A DNA stretch of 64,000 nucleotides from Serinus canaria (GCF_022539315.1 NC_066343.1:37167146-37231145), one strand, 5' to 3'. Shown: positions 46,701 through 61,000, numbered from the stretch's first letter. The notes: a model not told the origin generated them from the sequence alone. Translations and numbers: made by a program.

Positions 46701-48615
46701 CTCTGGTAAAGGGAGTCATTAGTATTGTGAAGGAACTGTGTACTGCAATTGCTATATTAATTATAATATGGTTTTGTGTTTTCAGTATACTTTATATCAC
46801 TAGACCAAAAATGAAATGTGACATGAACCATCTTTAAGTAAGTGGACACCCTCCATCCATGGGATATTTCCAAGAGCCTTTTCAAGTGTTGGACTGTCAC
46901 AAAGGGGGTGGAAGAAGGCACCTAGAAAGCCTGTCCTTTAAACAGCTCCATTCCTAGTCCATGTCCTCTCTGTCAAAGTCTGTCCTAGTTCTCAAGGCTG
47001 ATAAAGATTCCAGAGAGGCCAAGCAGCCACTGGTGTTTTTGATCCCTCAACCCAGCATGTGGTGGCCCTGCTGCATAAGAGCATAGCAGCAGATGAAAAG
47101 CTCTTCTATGTCACTAGCATCTCCAACTCCCAACTCTTCCAACCTGCTGCAGCTCAGTTACAGCACTAACAGGATAAAGTGGCAAACCCCAAAGTCCTTG
47201 TACCCTGACAGCACAATGGGAACAGACCCTTGGCATCAACTATTACTAATGCAAGAAAATCTAAAGTGAGAGTGATGCCAATAGCAGGAGAGTAAAATAA
47301 TGAAACATCACTTCTTACCCTTGTGAGCTTGCTTTTGCCTTTGTCGGTGCTTTGATGCCATTCTTCTAAGACAGCAGAATAATTCCATTGTTTTCTGCTC
47401 AGTGGAAGGGCTCAAACTCTTCATTATCACTCCTTCAAACACAGCTTTTCTCTAGACATCCTTGTATTTCTTCCTGGGTTCATGTTTTGCTATCACTAGA
47501 TTGATCTTTCACCATTCTCCCCAAAATGCTATGCTCACTGGACTGAATCTCTAGTCAGTGCTTAAAACACATTATATTTGTCCTGCTTTCATGCTTCTAG
47601 GTGCTTTTTGTCCATCTCTTTACACCAGCATCATACCTGTTTTAAAGTGAACTACTATTTAATGTTGATTTTTTTGGACTTCTATCTCTTCCTCCCACTG
47701 ATCAGACCTTTCTAACCTCTGGTCTTCTTTCACTCTGGTGGCAGTTTCATTGGGTTTTTCTTTCCACAATAGCCTCTAAGGTTCAAAGTCTTTGCTAGAG
47801 CTAACAAAAAACTCTGAAAAGAAGCACTCAATCCATATGCAACAGAAATATTACCAAACAACTAATATGTACAGAAATCCTGGATCAGAATGTGTCAGCT
47901 TATTATTCTCATCTGGCATGAGAAAAAATTTTGTACCTTGCTGTTATTTTTATGTTTTAGCAGAACTATACTGCTGATTTAATTCCCATACACAAAAAAC
48001 AGTATCTTTCATTCAAACAGTAACTACTGTACAAATCTCAACAGAAGAGCTACTATTGCTAAAAGCAAGCAACAGCTCATTGAGTCCTGTTAACTAGCTG
48101 TAAAACATTGCAGAGACAACAGAACACAGATTATGAACAGTCACACTACTTAGTTTTACTAGTAACTAGTTTAGTTACCTAAACAGGGAGGGCAGAAACT
48201 TTATTCAATTTATTTAGCACTGGTTCATCTCCAACAGTCATTAAATGTGATGCAGTATCTGAGGCCACACTGAGGATACAGTTATCTGCAACACTTGTAT
48301 CACAAATTCAAAAAGGTATTTCATGAGAAATTAAAAAAAAAAGATAAATAAAAAGCTGTTGAAGATAAAATGTATTTCAAGTTAAAATTCTAAGCAACAC
48401 AGCCAAAGTGGAACAGCTGTTGCTTTCTCCAAAGACTGAAGGCCGACCCCCTCCAAGCACAATCCGTTCAGTACTTGCTCAGCATATGCTACTCAAAGAG
48501 AAAAAGCCCTGATTTCATGCCCAATATTCAGTGACTGAAATGTATTTTTTATGCAAAGAATCATTTTTCACATTCAATTATTGATCCACTGATGCACTGC
48601 ATTACTTCCAACACT

Positions 48616-48619
<4 letters not shown>

Positions 48620-48686
<67 letters not shown>

Positions 48687-48716
48687 TGTATGTTTTTGTG
48701 TGTGTATATACACACA
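48620..48716 (+). repeat. Compound (AT)20-(TATG)8 microsatellite with terminal palindrome
   Basis: About 20 AT units (48620-48659), then about eight TATG units to 48692, a short T run and an 18-bp perfect palindrome TGTGTGTATATACACACA (48699-48716). Highly likely to be length-polymorphic. Confidence 0.95.
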
Positions 48717-49641
48717 TATATTCAGTTTTTCATATGACTATGTGTGAATGTGCCTGTGACAGCTATGGAAAAAAAAGAGGAAAAATTATGTGAAAATTGT
48801 ATAATATAAGATTAAGAATATTCTTAATGGCATAAGTGTACTAGAGGTACAGATTTTGAGTTTGGGCCCAAAGCACAATTTTACCCCAAAGCCTATTTTC
48901 ATACAAAAAGTGGAACCAACTGAAAGCTCCTTTCTTATGGGCTCAAGTGCCCAAGATTCTTATTCATCAACTCAAGGTTTTTACTTCTGAGTCTCTTAAT
49001 TCATTAATTGGTATTCTTATCTTAAGTGCAGACATTTTTCTCCTCTTTCATCTAAAGGCACTTTTATATTAATATATGCTTGCCAATCCTAAACTGGAGT
49101 ACTGCACATGATTCAACTGAAGGACATCATATCAACTCCATCACATGTAAATGACAGTCATGAAGAGAGGTGAATTACCTTCTTTGCAAACTTACTGCAA
49201 TGTAACATGAATCTAAAACTTAAACCTGAAATGCAGCAGTTTCTGCTAGGCCACTCACTACATTAATCCAAAGAGTGGCTGGTAGCAGTGCATTAAAGAA
49301 TAACATGATTAAGACCTGCGACACAATTTAATCCCTTCTTTACATGCATGCCATATTCTACTAGTGTTTGTGTATATATTTACACCTGCTGCCAACTGCT
49401 TTAAATGATGGAGTACAGCTACACCAGGAGTGACAGCAGCAAATTTGTGCTTAACAGATACAGCTATTTTGGTACCCTAAATATGACAGACAACTGAGAT
49501 TCACAGTTCTGCTATCAAAGCTAGGCAAAGAAATTGCATCACTGTTATCACTTACTATTAATAATTTCTTTTCTGTACTTGGATATACCATCAACTAGAG
49601 AAACTCTTAAGCCATATTCAAGTCTGACAGACTGAAAAATA

Positions 49642-49667
49642 AAATTAGATGCTCTAGCATCTAATTT
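49642..49667. repeat. Perfect 11-bp stem hairpin
   Basis: AAATTAGATGC, loop TCTA, GCATCTAATTT. All eleven pairs are Watson-Crick. GATGCT recurs immediately downstream. Confidence 0.9.
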
Positions 49668-51109
49668 AGATGCTCTATGCACCACATAGATGCTTTAGCT
49701 GGTTGAAGCAGAAATCAATTACACTCAAGCTCATTCTCACAAAGTTTTGGATTGGATGGGTTGTATTTTTTAGTTTTGGTTGGTTGGTTTGTTCTGTTTT
49801 TAATTAAACAGTCTTGTAACTAGCCTTTTTTCCTTTTAAGGAGTTTATAATCTGCTAACCAAAAGTGGATTATACAGATACATTTTCACAAGTTCTTTAA
49901 AGCATTCCCCGAAGAACCTATTTGTCATTCTGTTTTGAAAGGCAGATCAAAGTTAGAGGAATAAACAGTAACTTTGCAACAGCAGGAAGGAGATTGAAAA
50001 ATAGAACAATTCCCTCGGCCTTCTCAGAGAACAGTCAGAACTAAACTGTGATTGCATCACAACAGATTGAGCCCAGTAGCACAGCACAGCAAAGATTTAA
50101 TTTTTAGTAGAAAAGGGAGGTTTACTTTTAAGTACATGAACACTTTGCTTAGCAAAAACACTTCAGTAGAAGAGAAGGCTACATTCAAAACATGGCAGGA
50201 AATAGAAGGAAGCCCTGCAAAGAAGCTCTCCACATCTCTATGCATACACTCACCCCAGCAAGTAAAAATATAAATAAAAATTCAGACACATTCTTCCTTG
50301 TCCAATAGGAAAATGGGAATAAGAAGGGAAGAACAAGCAAAATATTCCAAGAATATTTTCAAACCCACAGACAAAATCACTTATATTCCACACTGATTAA
50401 ATTGCCAATTTTGGCAGAAACAAACAACACCTGTAAAAAGGGCAGCTTTAAGTAAATCTTAAACTGCAGTGATTTCAAGTAACACCTTGTGACTACAAAG
50501 TGAAGGAGGTGTGCATTATTTCATCCCCTTCAGTTACTCAAATAGCAGCAGTATGGGTTCCTCTAACACCAACACTTTGCTTTTGCTCATTCTTCCTACT
50601 GCAAGTCAGAGCATCTCTATCCCACTACGATGAACTTCTTGCAGAGTAAAGAATCTCATAGCACGTTGTCATATAAGTAACTTAACAATGCAAAAGAATT
50701 CCTTTGGGCTTAACTAGTCTGCAGATCATCTCTTTGGAGCATACAGAAAAGAGTCTTTGTAGGATGACTACATCCTATTTGAGTAAAGTCTTACCAGTCA
50801 AAAAGTCTTTTAAAGATTTTGAGTACTCTTACAGCTTACTCCAAAGAAAAACTCTTTTCCTTCTAAGTTTCATCCACTAGTTACTCTCAAAGGAGACTGC
50901 TTAGAAGTGAGGCACAGAACTGGAAAACATATAAGGTTTATAGTCATCTGCTTTCCCAGCAAATTTAAAGAACATGTTCAAGTTGAGCAGGCATTTGAAG
51001 GCTCCTGTAAGGCTGACAGCTACTTCCAAAATGTCCAGTGTGCTTGTCCTCTCATTTCTTTCTGTCATCACCTCTGGCACCATTTTCTTGTTTCTCTCAT
51101 ATCCCCCAG

Positions 51110-51215
51110 AATGGCTCTCAGCATCCCCTTGGACAGGGAACAGAAAATCTGGCTCAAGTATGTTAAAGCTGCAATGAAAGAACATTGCACCTCATCCCCA
51201 ACATCAAATTTCTTG
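51110..51215 (+). other. Exon-like open segment, unknown
   Basis: 106 nt bounded by a good acceptor (pyrimidine-rich TTTCTCTCATATCCCCCAG) and the donor GTAAGG. It is open for 35 codons from ATG at 51111 (begins MALSIPLDREQKIWLKYVKA). I do not recognise the product, see no partner exons, and it lies antisense to the HABP4 3' flank. It may be chance. Confidence 0.2.
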
Positions 51216-51581
51216 GTAAGGCATTTAACATTTTAGTTTGTAGTTGCTCCTGCTAAAATTAAAAGCTTCCTTAATAATTTAGTTCTGTCTTTAGATTAAA
51301 ATTATTTTACCTAATCTTCAAAGTAATTGCAGACTATATCTTGTGGCTTAAGTAGGACTTAGGGTTAGGTGTCAATTCAAAGCACCTATGCTGCCTTGAT
51401 TTTTAAAAATCACTTCCATTTAGGTAGATGTTCACATTTTTTAGTGAGTACAGATTGCTGTTTAGGGTTTGGGGTTTTTTCCACCCACTTTTTTTCCCCA
51501 GACTACATCCAGATAGCAAAAGCTTCCACCTAACACTCTTCTTAAAATAATACCTCAAACCCAAACCAATGCGCACTTTTC

Positions 51582-51587
51582 TTTATT
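51582..51587 (-). terminator. HABP4: Candidate poly(A) signal of HABP4 (AATAAA)
   Basis: TTTATT on + is AATAAA on -, about 450 nt after the stop codon. On the - strand it is followed by a T/G-rich downstream element (ATTGGTTTGGGTTTG), the normal arrangement. More distal copies exist near 48200-48215. Confidence 0.45.
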
Positions 51588-52033
51588 TGTGAAACTCTGA
51601 AGAACTGCAACTTGCAGTCTGTCTGAAATATACACTTCACCTAAAGGGAACAACTTTCAAATATACAGTGAAATTGAGTCCCAATTGTGGATTGTGTTGT
51701 ACAGTTTACATTTCACCATAGTGTCATGGAGAACTTGATATAATCTCTATATATACATTTTTAAACACACTTCACTTGAAGCCTAGTAGGGAAGTACTGA
51801 AAGCCTTCCCATAGGTTTCATAAATGGAGGCAGACATTGGAGCCTGTGACAGGATCCCAGTCCACCCATATTTCCAGAACCCAACTCTATTAGCAGACAG
51901 CTGCAATCATTCCACACCAAACACCCAAACAACTTTCCAGAAGGAAGCTGGCTTCCTTAATTCACACCAGCATAGAACTGGTCTCTTCACAGTTACAAAG
52001 CAACTTTGAGATACCACCATTCACAATGGGTCT

Positions 52034-52090
52034 TCAAGCTAACGCCGGAAAATCCTCAGGATCATCAGGATTTGGAGCAACAAGCTGCAC
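52034..52090 (-). CDS. HABP4: HABP4 last coding exon
   Basis: Acceptor TATTCTAG. Encodes [18 protein letters not shown] and TGA (52036-52034). The acidic [10 protein letters not shown] terminus is the family signature. Confidence 0.95.
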   Translation of the reverse strand: MQLVAPNPDDPEDFPALA

Positions 52091-55000
52091 CTAGAATAGA
52101 AGAAAATAAGTCTTTTAAAAATGAATCCATTTCAAAAGTCTCTGACAGCTATGTATATGTATTTTACCCTCAAAAGAGTTCATTCTTCTACTCAAATGCT
52201 ACTTCTACTAAAGGCTACTTCTACTCAAATTGTAGATCACTCCATCACTATCACAAGGCTTTTATCTCAGAACTTCTGACTACTATAGTCCCTTTTCAGT
52301 GTGAATGTTTATATAACGCTTCCTGGAGAGGACCAGAAGGTCACAAGGTCTGCAGCACTGAATGAAGAAAAATTAAAGCAGTCTCAAAAAGAATACAGCA
52401 TATTTTTAGAAGCAGCATTACTATATTTTTACATTCTAGAACTACTGAACATATTGGGTTGTCGTTTTAATTTCTGTTCTGTTACCATAAAGAACCTTTT
52501 TCTTCCAGATGAAGCAAATATATCAACACTTCCATATTATTCTGAAAGTTCCTGGTCTTAAAGCATTTTAATCACAGTAAAGGTTCTGTTAGTATGAAGA
52601 ATAAAGATGCCATTTTCCAGGGTACAAATGCTTTTTTTATTCTAAAGGAAAGGTAAGTGGAAATTTTTTATTATGGTTATATTGAACACATGAATCATCC
52701 TGTAGGATCACAGATTTACTGATCTCACTGTTAGTAAACAAAGTATTACTGTATCACAGAATTTTTTCTAAGACATACAAGCCTTTAGTTATTTTGATTA
52801 CTTCCTAATACTTACTTACTAATTTATATCAAAACTAATTGCATACTTTCCTCTAGTTACATTAGAGCATCTAGTAATCAGACCTTTTGAAATGTATGTG
52901 TAAAGAGTTGGGAGCCTGAATTAGCATTTAATTTCAAGTAACATAATATGGGCCAGGAACTCAATATGCAGGACAACATACTACCAGACAGGAATTAAAA
53001 ACAAGTCTGCCACTACAGAAATCAAAATTCCACACAAAAAGGGGCAGGACACACACAAACACCCTCAACAACAGAAAAAAAACTGACCAAACAAACAAAA
53101 AACCCCAAATGAACAACAATACCACCACCATAAAATCCATTACCACTACTTCTGGTCGAGGTCCTGTCTCTTCAGGTCTTCTACCACGACCACCTCGTGC
53201 TCCTCTTGATCCACGGCCAGGGCGAGGAAGACTCCCAAAATTAATATCCAGCTGAGAAGTTATATCATTCACTGGTTTTCGAAAGACATGAGAATTATCT
53301 TCAAAGTCTTCTTTTTGCTGCTAAAGAGAAGATCTGGTTAAAGTCTACAGCTTTCCATGTATCAGCTTCTCCCCTCCCAGATACACATTCACACTTAGAG
53401 ACTAAGCAGCCGATGAACCAAGATAGCATCTGGAGTAGAAGACAGGCCTTAACCTGCACAGGATTTTAACACAGATGAGGTAATTGCAGCTTCCCAGACG
53501 CCTGGGGTAGTTCTTTGTTGGCTCAGAGATTCCTGGTAACAAAAGCTTCTGTATCAACTCTATAAGACTGAAGAGGTTTGTCAGAAATATAAATCTAAGA
53601 GGTTTTCAAAGAGACTAGAGACCTAAGCTACTTACTCCTACAGTTATGTCCAAGTAATGGATAAAAGGCCATACCAAACCTACTTAATGTATTCTACATG
53701 CCTGCAGCTATGAGATTACTCTGGTTTTAACTGTGTGTTCCTAATAGCTAGTGCATGTCAGACTATTGCCCAGCATAACTAATGGGGACTGTAGTAATGA
53801 TAAAGTGTATGTTCACTTTAACAAGGTCTCTTGATATTACCAGAACAGAAACTTTACAGGCAAAAGGAACAGAAACTTGTATGTACTATTCACATACCAC
53901 TCTCTTCGGAGTTTGTGGAAGGTACTCTCCTCACCCCTACCACTACCTCTCAGAAAATAAAGAAGGGATTATGACAACTCTGACCTACAAAGTCTCACTA
54001 AAAAGAAGGCAGACTCAATGATCTAAAGTGATTAAGCAAGTTTTGATGTTAATACTATAACTAGAGAACAAGTACATATTCATAAATGCATGTTGACTTC
54101 AAGGATCAAAATTCCATCACGCTAGAATATATGCACATACTTCTGTGACCCCCAAAACCTGAAATCTAAGTAAACTAGAATCGGAAAGAAGCTTCGCCTC
54201 TCTCCATGGAATTTTCCAGTTCTCCATGGAATTTCAATCTAAATAATATTACAGAGTAAAATTTAGAGAAAATTGGGAGGGGTGCACACTACAGCATCAC
54301 AAGCTCTCCAGGGTTAGTTCTAAGAAGCAGGACTCAAAAAACCACACCCTAAAAATCCAAAATTCATATTTTCAAGTGCACAATAAGGTACATACAAGTG
54401 CACACTGACAAGTAAGCTAAACGGGATGCAAACTGAGGAAAAGAAGTTAGTATAGTATACCAAGTTTCATAAACCAAGTTTTTCTTGCAGCATTACTAGA
54501 GATCTATACAGGCAGCAGCAGCTGAGCCATAAGGTAGAACAACTTGATATATTACATGTTTGCACAGAAAAAAGGGGTGATGATGCGAGACAAAAAAAAA
54601 TTGAACACACAATTTAAAGCCAGTTTTGGGACACATGTTGTTGCAGTGATAAAGCTTAAATACTGTTTTCTTGCCTATTCAGATTATACTAAAGCTAGTA
54701 GAAAAAAAAATAGAGATGGTTTCCTATGCCTGGGCATAAAGGAAGGTTTACAGAATTCCTGAAGCAGTGCTTACATCGTCACTATATTTTGACTTGTGAA
54801 TCACCACTGCTTTGGAAGGAACAGTGGATTCTGGTTTCCGGATGTTGAATTCAGGCTTTGGTCGATTCCGTTGCTGAAGATTTTTCCACTCATCTAATGT
54901 CATTTCTTGAACCACTTCTTCCATTGGCTCTCCTTCAGCAGCTCTAGAAGTTTACCGTTATAGAGTAAAAAACATTAGTTTGCAACATTCCAGGATAAAA

Positions 55001-58000
55001 AAGCACTTATTTTATCTCCAAAGTAAAGATACTAAACAAAACATTTAGAATGTTTCTCACCAAACTGTCAATTTCATTTACTCCTCACAGTAACTTCATG
55101 TGATAGCTCTATATCAGTGTAGCTTAGAGTATATATTTATGTACTCTTTGAAATTAGTCATATGAACAAATGCTGTCTGCAGCTTCCTGTATTTGTACTT
55201 TTCTAGTCTCATCCTGAATTCAAGTACTTAGATTCTAGACAAAATCATTCTGCCTGTTGATCTGGCATATTCTTAACCCTACAGTTTAATAGTGGATCTA
55301 CCCATAGTAAATAGAGCCACAGGGAAAAAAAGAAAAAAAACCCACCAAAAAAAACCAAAAAAAAAAAAAAAAAAAACAAACCACCCCCCACAAAAAAACC
55401 CAACAAAAAAAAAAAACCAACAACAACAACAAAAAATACAAAAAAAAAAAAAAAAAACCCCACCAAAAAACAACAACAAAAAAAAAACCCTAAAAAAACC
55501 AACTCCACACAGAGCAGTTTTTAAACACCCCAATTGCATGGTTTCATTGCCTTGTATGGCACAATGACAACATGAGGTGAATTCATGTTTTAGTGTAGCT
55601 TTCAGTCATCAAAAATGATCACCATGTGATGATCACACCATCGGATGTTAGCGGTCATTACTAACATTTCCTTTTTTAACAATTTCACAAGATGCTTCCT
55701 TGAATTTTTTTGTCAGATGTAGCAACAGACAAGCAGACAGTATTTATCACTTGGCAAAACCAGATTAATCCTAGTCAAATTATCATTTGTCGCTAAGTAT
55801 ATTAATGATATGTTCTAGAAAAGCATATGGAATACATCAGAGGCTGCCTTGCATATTTTTGAACTGTAAAGATGGACGGTTTTATGTCTGTAAGACACAG
55901 AGATAAGACAAGATATATAAGCAAAAAAACACTTCTCTTCCACTGACCATGCTTGAGTACTCTTCTGCCACTTTTCTGCCCAGGACAGCAGCTTTTAGAA
56001 TACTACAGGTATATATTTAATGACACCTACAGAAAGCCATTACCTACTAACCAGCATCACATACAGGGAGAGCACAACTTCCTGCACCACCGCATCTGCT
56101 GCATGAACAAGTCAAATACCATGACTTGTACAGGAAAGCCCACACTGATTACTCCAAGACACTTCAGAAACCATTTCTCCTTACAGAGAAAATTCTTATG
56201 TGTTACAGTAGCAGTTGGAGTTGACTAAGTATTTCCCTAACATTGACTTTTCCAGACAGCCCCTTCATTAGAACCTGTCTTGTGGGAGAATGATGGATTT
56301 GGTTTTCCATATTCAGTCATAGTTCCACAGTCCTACCAAAAAATTATAATTTCCCCAATGTAAATATACAGTTTATTAGGTGCAAGTTGGAACTTTTTTA
56401 TCATGGAAAGATGCAGAGTCAAATAACAATCAGTGACTGTGTGTATTCTGTTTTTAAAGTTGTACAAGCAACCCACTGGAATACACATATTTTTGGGGAC
56501 TGTACATTAAAGAACTAGCCTATATAGGAACAGGCCTAGTCCTTCTTACCTGATTCTGCACCAAAGCATTCATATTTCTTGCCAGTCAAAATTAGACAGT
56601 ATTTCTCTAAACACCCGGCATGTGAATGGGAGAAGCAGAACTGAACACTAAAGCAGCCCTTAATTTTAGTTCTAGGATTAACACAAGTTAGCTCTAAATT
56701 CACTTCACAGAAGAATAACAAATACAGAAGTCCTGCACTACATGCCTACCCCTCTGACATGCCTTTATGCCCCGTTTTGAAAATTCCAGCTTTATCAACA
56801 AGAAATTCAAGGTTAAAAGACGGGTAAGCAGCCTGTAGTTCTATTCATGATGATAGAAGGACTATTAGGGAAAAAATAATTTACTGAGTTTCATAAAAAG
56901 GATACTGGTGAAAGATGCAGCTACTTCTGGAAAGACACCAACAGATACTGTTGCATCAGTAAGAGTGCTAAGAACACACAGCAGCAAAAACATTTCAATC
57001 TGTTGTTCTCAAGAGTAAGAGGCCAAATAACTTTTGATCAATTATCTGAAGCTTCAGTTTTGGGAATAAGTGTTAGAAAAACAAGACTAGTAATAAACAC
57101 TCAGAGGAATTAAGGAGAAACATAACTAATAAAAGTGTCCCTATTAAACTGATTTAATTTTTTCCTAAGCCACTATCTCAGTAAATTGCATATCTGAACT
57201 TTGGAAGTCTTTTTTCCTCCTCTCCCACGAACCTTTCACCACATTACAGAGACAATGTTTCAGTCCTTGGCAAGAGATGCAGAAAGATGCAGAACTGATA
57301 GCAAAAAGTATTTGAGAACTAGCTATCAGTATTTCAATTTGCAAAAGAAAGCCAAGAATATGAATTGGAGTTTAACAGCGTAAAATAATATTAATTGCAT
57401 TTTCTGTGGCACAAAGACTGCACAAAAGAAGGGAAATAGTGCAAGTATTCAAGAATACTTAATGGCTTCTGATTCAGTGGTACTAAATACTAAAGTGACC
57501 CAGATTTGAAGACAAGCAACTAAAACAACAATCACAACAAAGTTCCAAGAACAACTAGAAATATGTAACACTCAGGCAAAAGTATCAGCCACCAAACACA
57601 GAAAGAACCACTAACAATGCAGAAGATCTGAAGGAAGGACCTCAACTCCCTGGATTGTGCAGGAGCACAGCACTCCAGTACTCCAGTATCTGTTCCTTCT
57701 TCAACAACATAGTATGTATGATAAGGAGCCACATCAGCAGTTGTATTTGGAACAGATGTAATTGCTTGTAGGGTGGAACAACATCTCAAATTAATAATGT
57801 CTTCTACATGGGAACAGGTGAGAAGGCCACAATAGCACTGCAAGGCACAAGTCTAAAACACATGATGTACAATCGGAAGCCTTTAAAGATGTGCAAAGGA
57901 AACATACATAATGCTAAAAAATTTTTGCATATTCATGACATTTAAGGCAAGACATCAGGAGGAAAAAAACCTAACACAGCAGCTTCTACATTTCTAAGTA

Positions 58001-61000
58001 TTAGAAAGACAATCAGGGGACATTGAAATCTCCATTAGCAAAGTACATTAAAATCAACTGGACAGGTATCAGACAATTAAATTTGGTCATGCCTTGGGCC
58101 AAACGACCCCTTCCAGGTCTAAATTGCTATGATCATAAGATAAAACGAGGACATTTGACCACACAGCAACCTGATCTCACAAAAAGCAAACAGAGCTATT
58201 GCTTTGAAAAGTACACATACATCAAAACCAGCCACTTGCCAGTTCCAAAGAAAATACTTGCAGATTTACACTGCAAATATTTGGTTTATTAAACTGCAAA
58301 GTATGGTTTTGGTTTTTACTCCAAAGGATGGTTTCAATTGCTAGTTTATTATCAGTACAAACTTGTTTTATGATGTCAAGACTCCCAAAGGGATACACCA
58401 ATGTGTGAAGCACACCAATAAAAACCTGCATATCACATTTTGGACAAAAACTTAATTGCAGCAAGTTCTTTTGGGCACCAAGCCACAATGGAAGTGCATT
58501 CTGTATATTACTTTCTACCTTCTAACATAATTCATTTTTAGTAACTGCTTGATGTGCTTTTTCCTTAATCAAATTAATAAGCTCCTTGGCCCACCAGTCA
58601 TGCTTACAAAACACTGCCAGACAACTAAGCACAACCTCTGGACATGAACAAACTGAATTTACAATGAAAGTCCTACCAAATCACTAAATGAGAGCCTTCA
58701 GTAATGGCTCCTACTGCTTCAGTGTCTCCAGTGGATGACAATAACCCTTTAACTATGCCTTGATTACTGGGCACAGAGTAAAACAAAATACCTTTGCTTT
58801 TTACCAGAAGGAAGGTAAATGGAAAGGAATGCTTTTTAGCTCAGCTATCCACCTATTATTTTCATATTAAAAATAATGACAGCAGGTCTCTCTCAGATCA
58901 GTTTTTGTATTATTTAGCTGCACAAAGCAAATGCTTAGCCAGCTTTTATCAAGAAGTCAATGACAAGAAGCTTTACCACTAAACATTATTTACAAGAGCA
59001 TTATCACCAGCTATAGAAGAATTTAAAGTTAAAGACCAAACAACAATTGTACAAACTTACTATGGAAGAAAAACACTGAATCAAATACTTAGGAAGCTCT
59101 GACCTGATCTATTAACAGCTTTATGCCACCATTGAACAACAACAAACAACAATAAAACAAATAAACAAAAGATAAGTAGCTAAAACATCTTGAAGATAAA
59201 TTGTTAAAGCTTCCTATTACATAACCAATACGATAAATAGCTCCACCAAAAAGGAAAACTATCATGTGAGACAAAATGTAAAAAAAACCCTCACAAGATT
59301 AAATACAAGCTCTGCAAATACCTTTAGGAACAGGAATTGATTAGCCCATGTGTTGTACTGAATAAAACAAAAAACTCTAATTTGAATTGCTCAACACAAG
59401 TTGAGCAGTTGAACTGTGAAGAAGGGTTCAACCAAAAGTAGTTTTGAGTAAAGTTTATACTTCAGCACTATCTGTGTATTTTATACAGGGTCAGGGTTAG
59501 GTTTTGCTCTTGCAGCCAAAAAAAAACCCCTATATTAGTGCGCAGTTAGGGATGATATAACTAGAGATAAACACTGTTGGATTCTGCACTGACTCAAGAA
59601 GATTTGAGGATATGGGAAAAAACACCTTGACTTATATCATACAAGTATTAAAGAAATTCTTATCCTGCAATACTCCGCAAATAGAAACTCAAGAATGGCA
59701 AAACAGTCTTAAAGGCAAGAACCTACAAGTCACAGAAGCCCACAGAACCTCTTTTCCAGAGCTGCATGGAAATTAGCCAGTACCACCATCAGAAAGCTAC
59801 ACACCATCTTCATGCAGACAGGTTATTCCCAACTTCCAAGAGTACATTTTTTTACTTGTAATTTTAAATGGAAACACTTAAGACTAGAAAGAGAATGAGA
59901 GATGAAACAAACCCAGATCTTCAATCCCAATGCAAGCACACAACTGCAATAAAGCAGTAGAAAAGAAATAGCTTCCTTGCAGTCACTGCATTTTACTGTC
60001 AAAATGAGAATGACCCTAGCAGCAGCCCAAGCAAACACACAACCCTGTAAAACACTGAGGCTGTAGCAAAGGCAGAAGGTAGCCTGATTTGGGTTATCTG
60101 GACAGCAGGGGCAACCTAAGCAAGCAAGACCTTTAAATACTTCCAGAAGCCTGAACACCATATCCTACCAGCTTTTGCTTCTAAACATTAAAACAACAAC
60201 AATCCATCTTGTTAAGGTGTATGCCATCCTACCATCCCTAATGACTTAGGCACTATTCACACTGTATCTCCTGTTTTAAAATACATAGGGTCACCAAGCT
60301 GACATCCCCCAAAAGGTAAGTGCAGGGAGTTTTATGTAACTCATGTTTTGTAAATAGATTTGTAAGCCTTCAGGACAGTATTTATCACCCTGAAAGGAGT
60401 ACACAGTGCAGAATTTTGTGCTTGTAGGTTACTTGCTTTCTTGAATAATTTGAATTTCAGTGGACTATGCCTAAATTAATCTTTAAAAGAAAAAAAAAAA
60501 AACAAACAACCAGGAATAGAATCTCCAGAAAGCTCCCAATCTGACTGATACCTAATGATCTCTAAGAAAGATAAAAGAGTTAAGATAACTGGCAAAATCT
60601 GCCAGATGCCTTTTCCACTGTATATACTTCTCATGCCTTAAGCTCTACAATGAAGAGATATTGGGACTACAATGAAAGTAGTAAGAAATGCACAAAGAAG
60701 CAAGTACAAGCATGAAACCAAGGTACCAGCAACTGACAAAACCAAAATTTTTAAAAAGCTGAATAATTGCTTTCATATTTAGCTAATACAGTGTATTTTT
60801 GCCAGTGTACCTACACTGCCCATCTGATTTAAGTTAGCCTAGAAACATTTTTTTCAGTCATAAGTCATTCAAAGACAGATTTCCCCATTTGTATACACCT
60901 TTACCCATATATTAAAGCCTACTTTAAAATTAAAAGAATCAAAGTTATATTAACTGAGCATCTTACAGGGTTAAACAACCTGAACATATAGAACAGGTTT

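Larger units (their letters stand above)
43800..51580. other. Convergent intergenic or 3'-flanking DNA
   Basis: About 7.8 kb between the candidate poly(A) sites of CDC14B and HABP4. Apart from a microsatellite (48620-48716), an 11-bp hairpin (49642-49667) and an exon-like segment (51110-51215) I see no gene, RNA gene or sizeable transposon. Open frames here are short and have no recognisable domains. Confidence 0.7.

Noticed and set aside
50901..51236. Overlapping 94-codon minus and 109-codon plus frames
   Set aside because: No recognisable domain. Only the spliced-looking part 51110-51215 is retained as a weak candidate.
52006..52365. 119-codon + strand frame
   Set aside because: Overlaps the HABP4 last exon in antisense and continues into its intron; no similarity or splice support.
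55245..55567. Lys/Asn/Pro-rich + frame and Phe/Gly/Val-rich - frames
   Set aside because: Low-complexity translation of the A/C-rich tract.
57532..57843. 103-codon minus-strand frame in a HABP4 intron
   Set aside because: On the HABP4 sense strand, but no acceptor/donor pair in phase and no recognised motif; treated as chance.
59823..60161. 112-codon minus-strand Cys/Leu-rich frame
   Set aside because: Hydrophobic and Cys-rich by composition, no recognisable family, no splice support.
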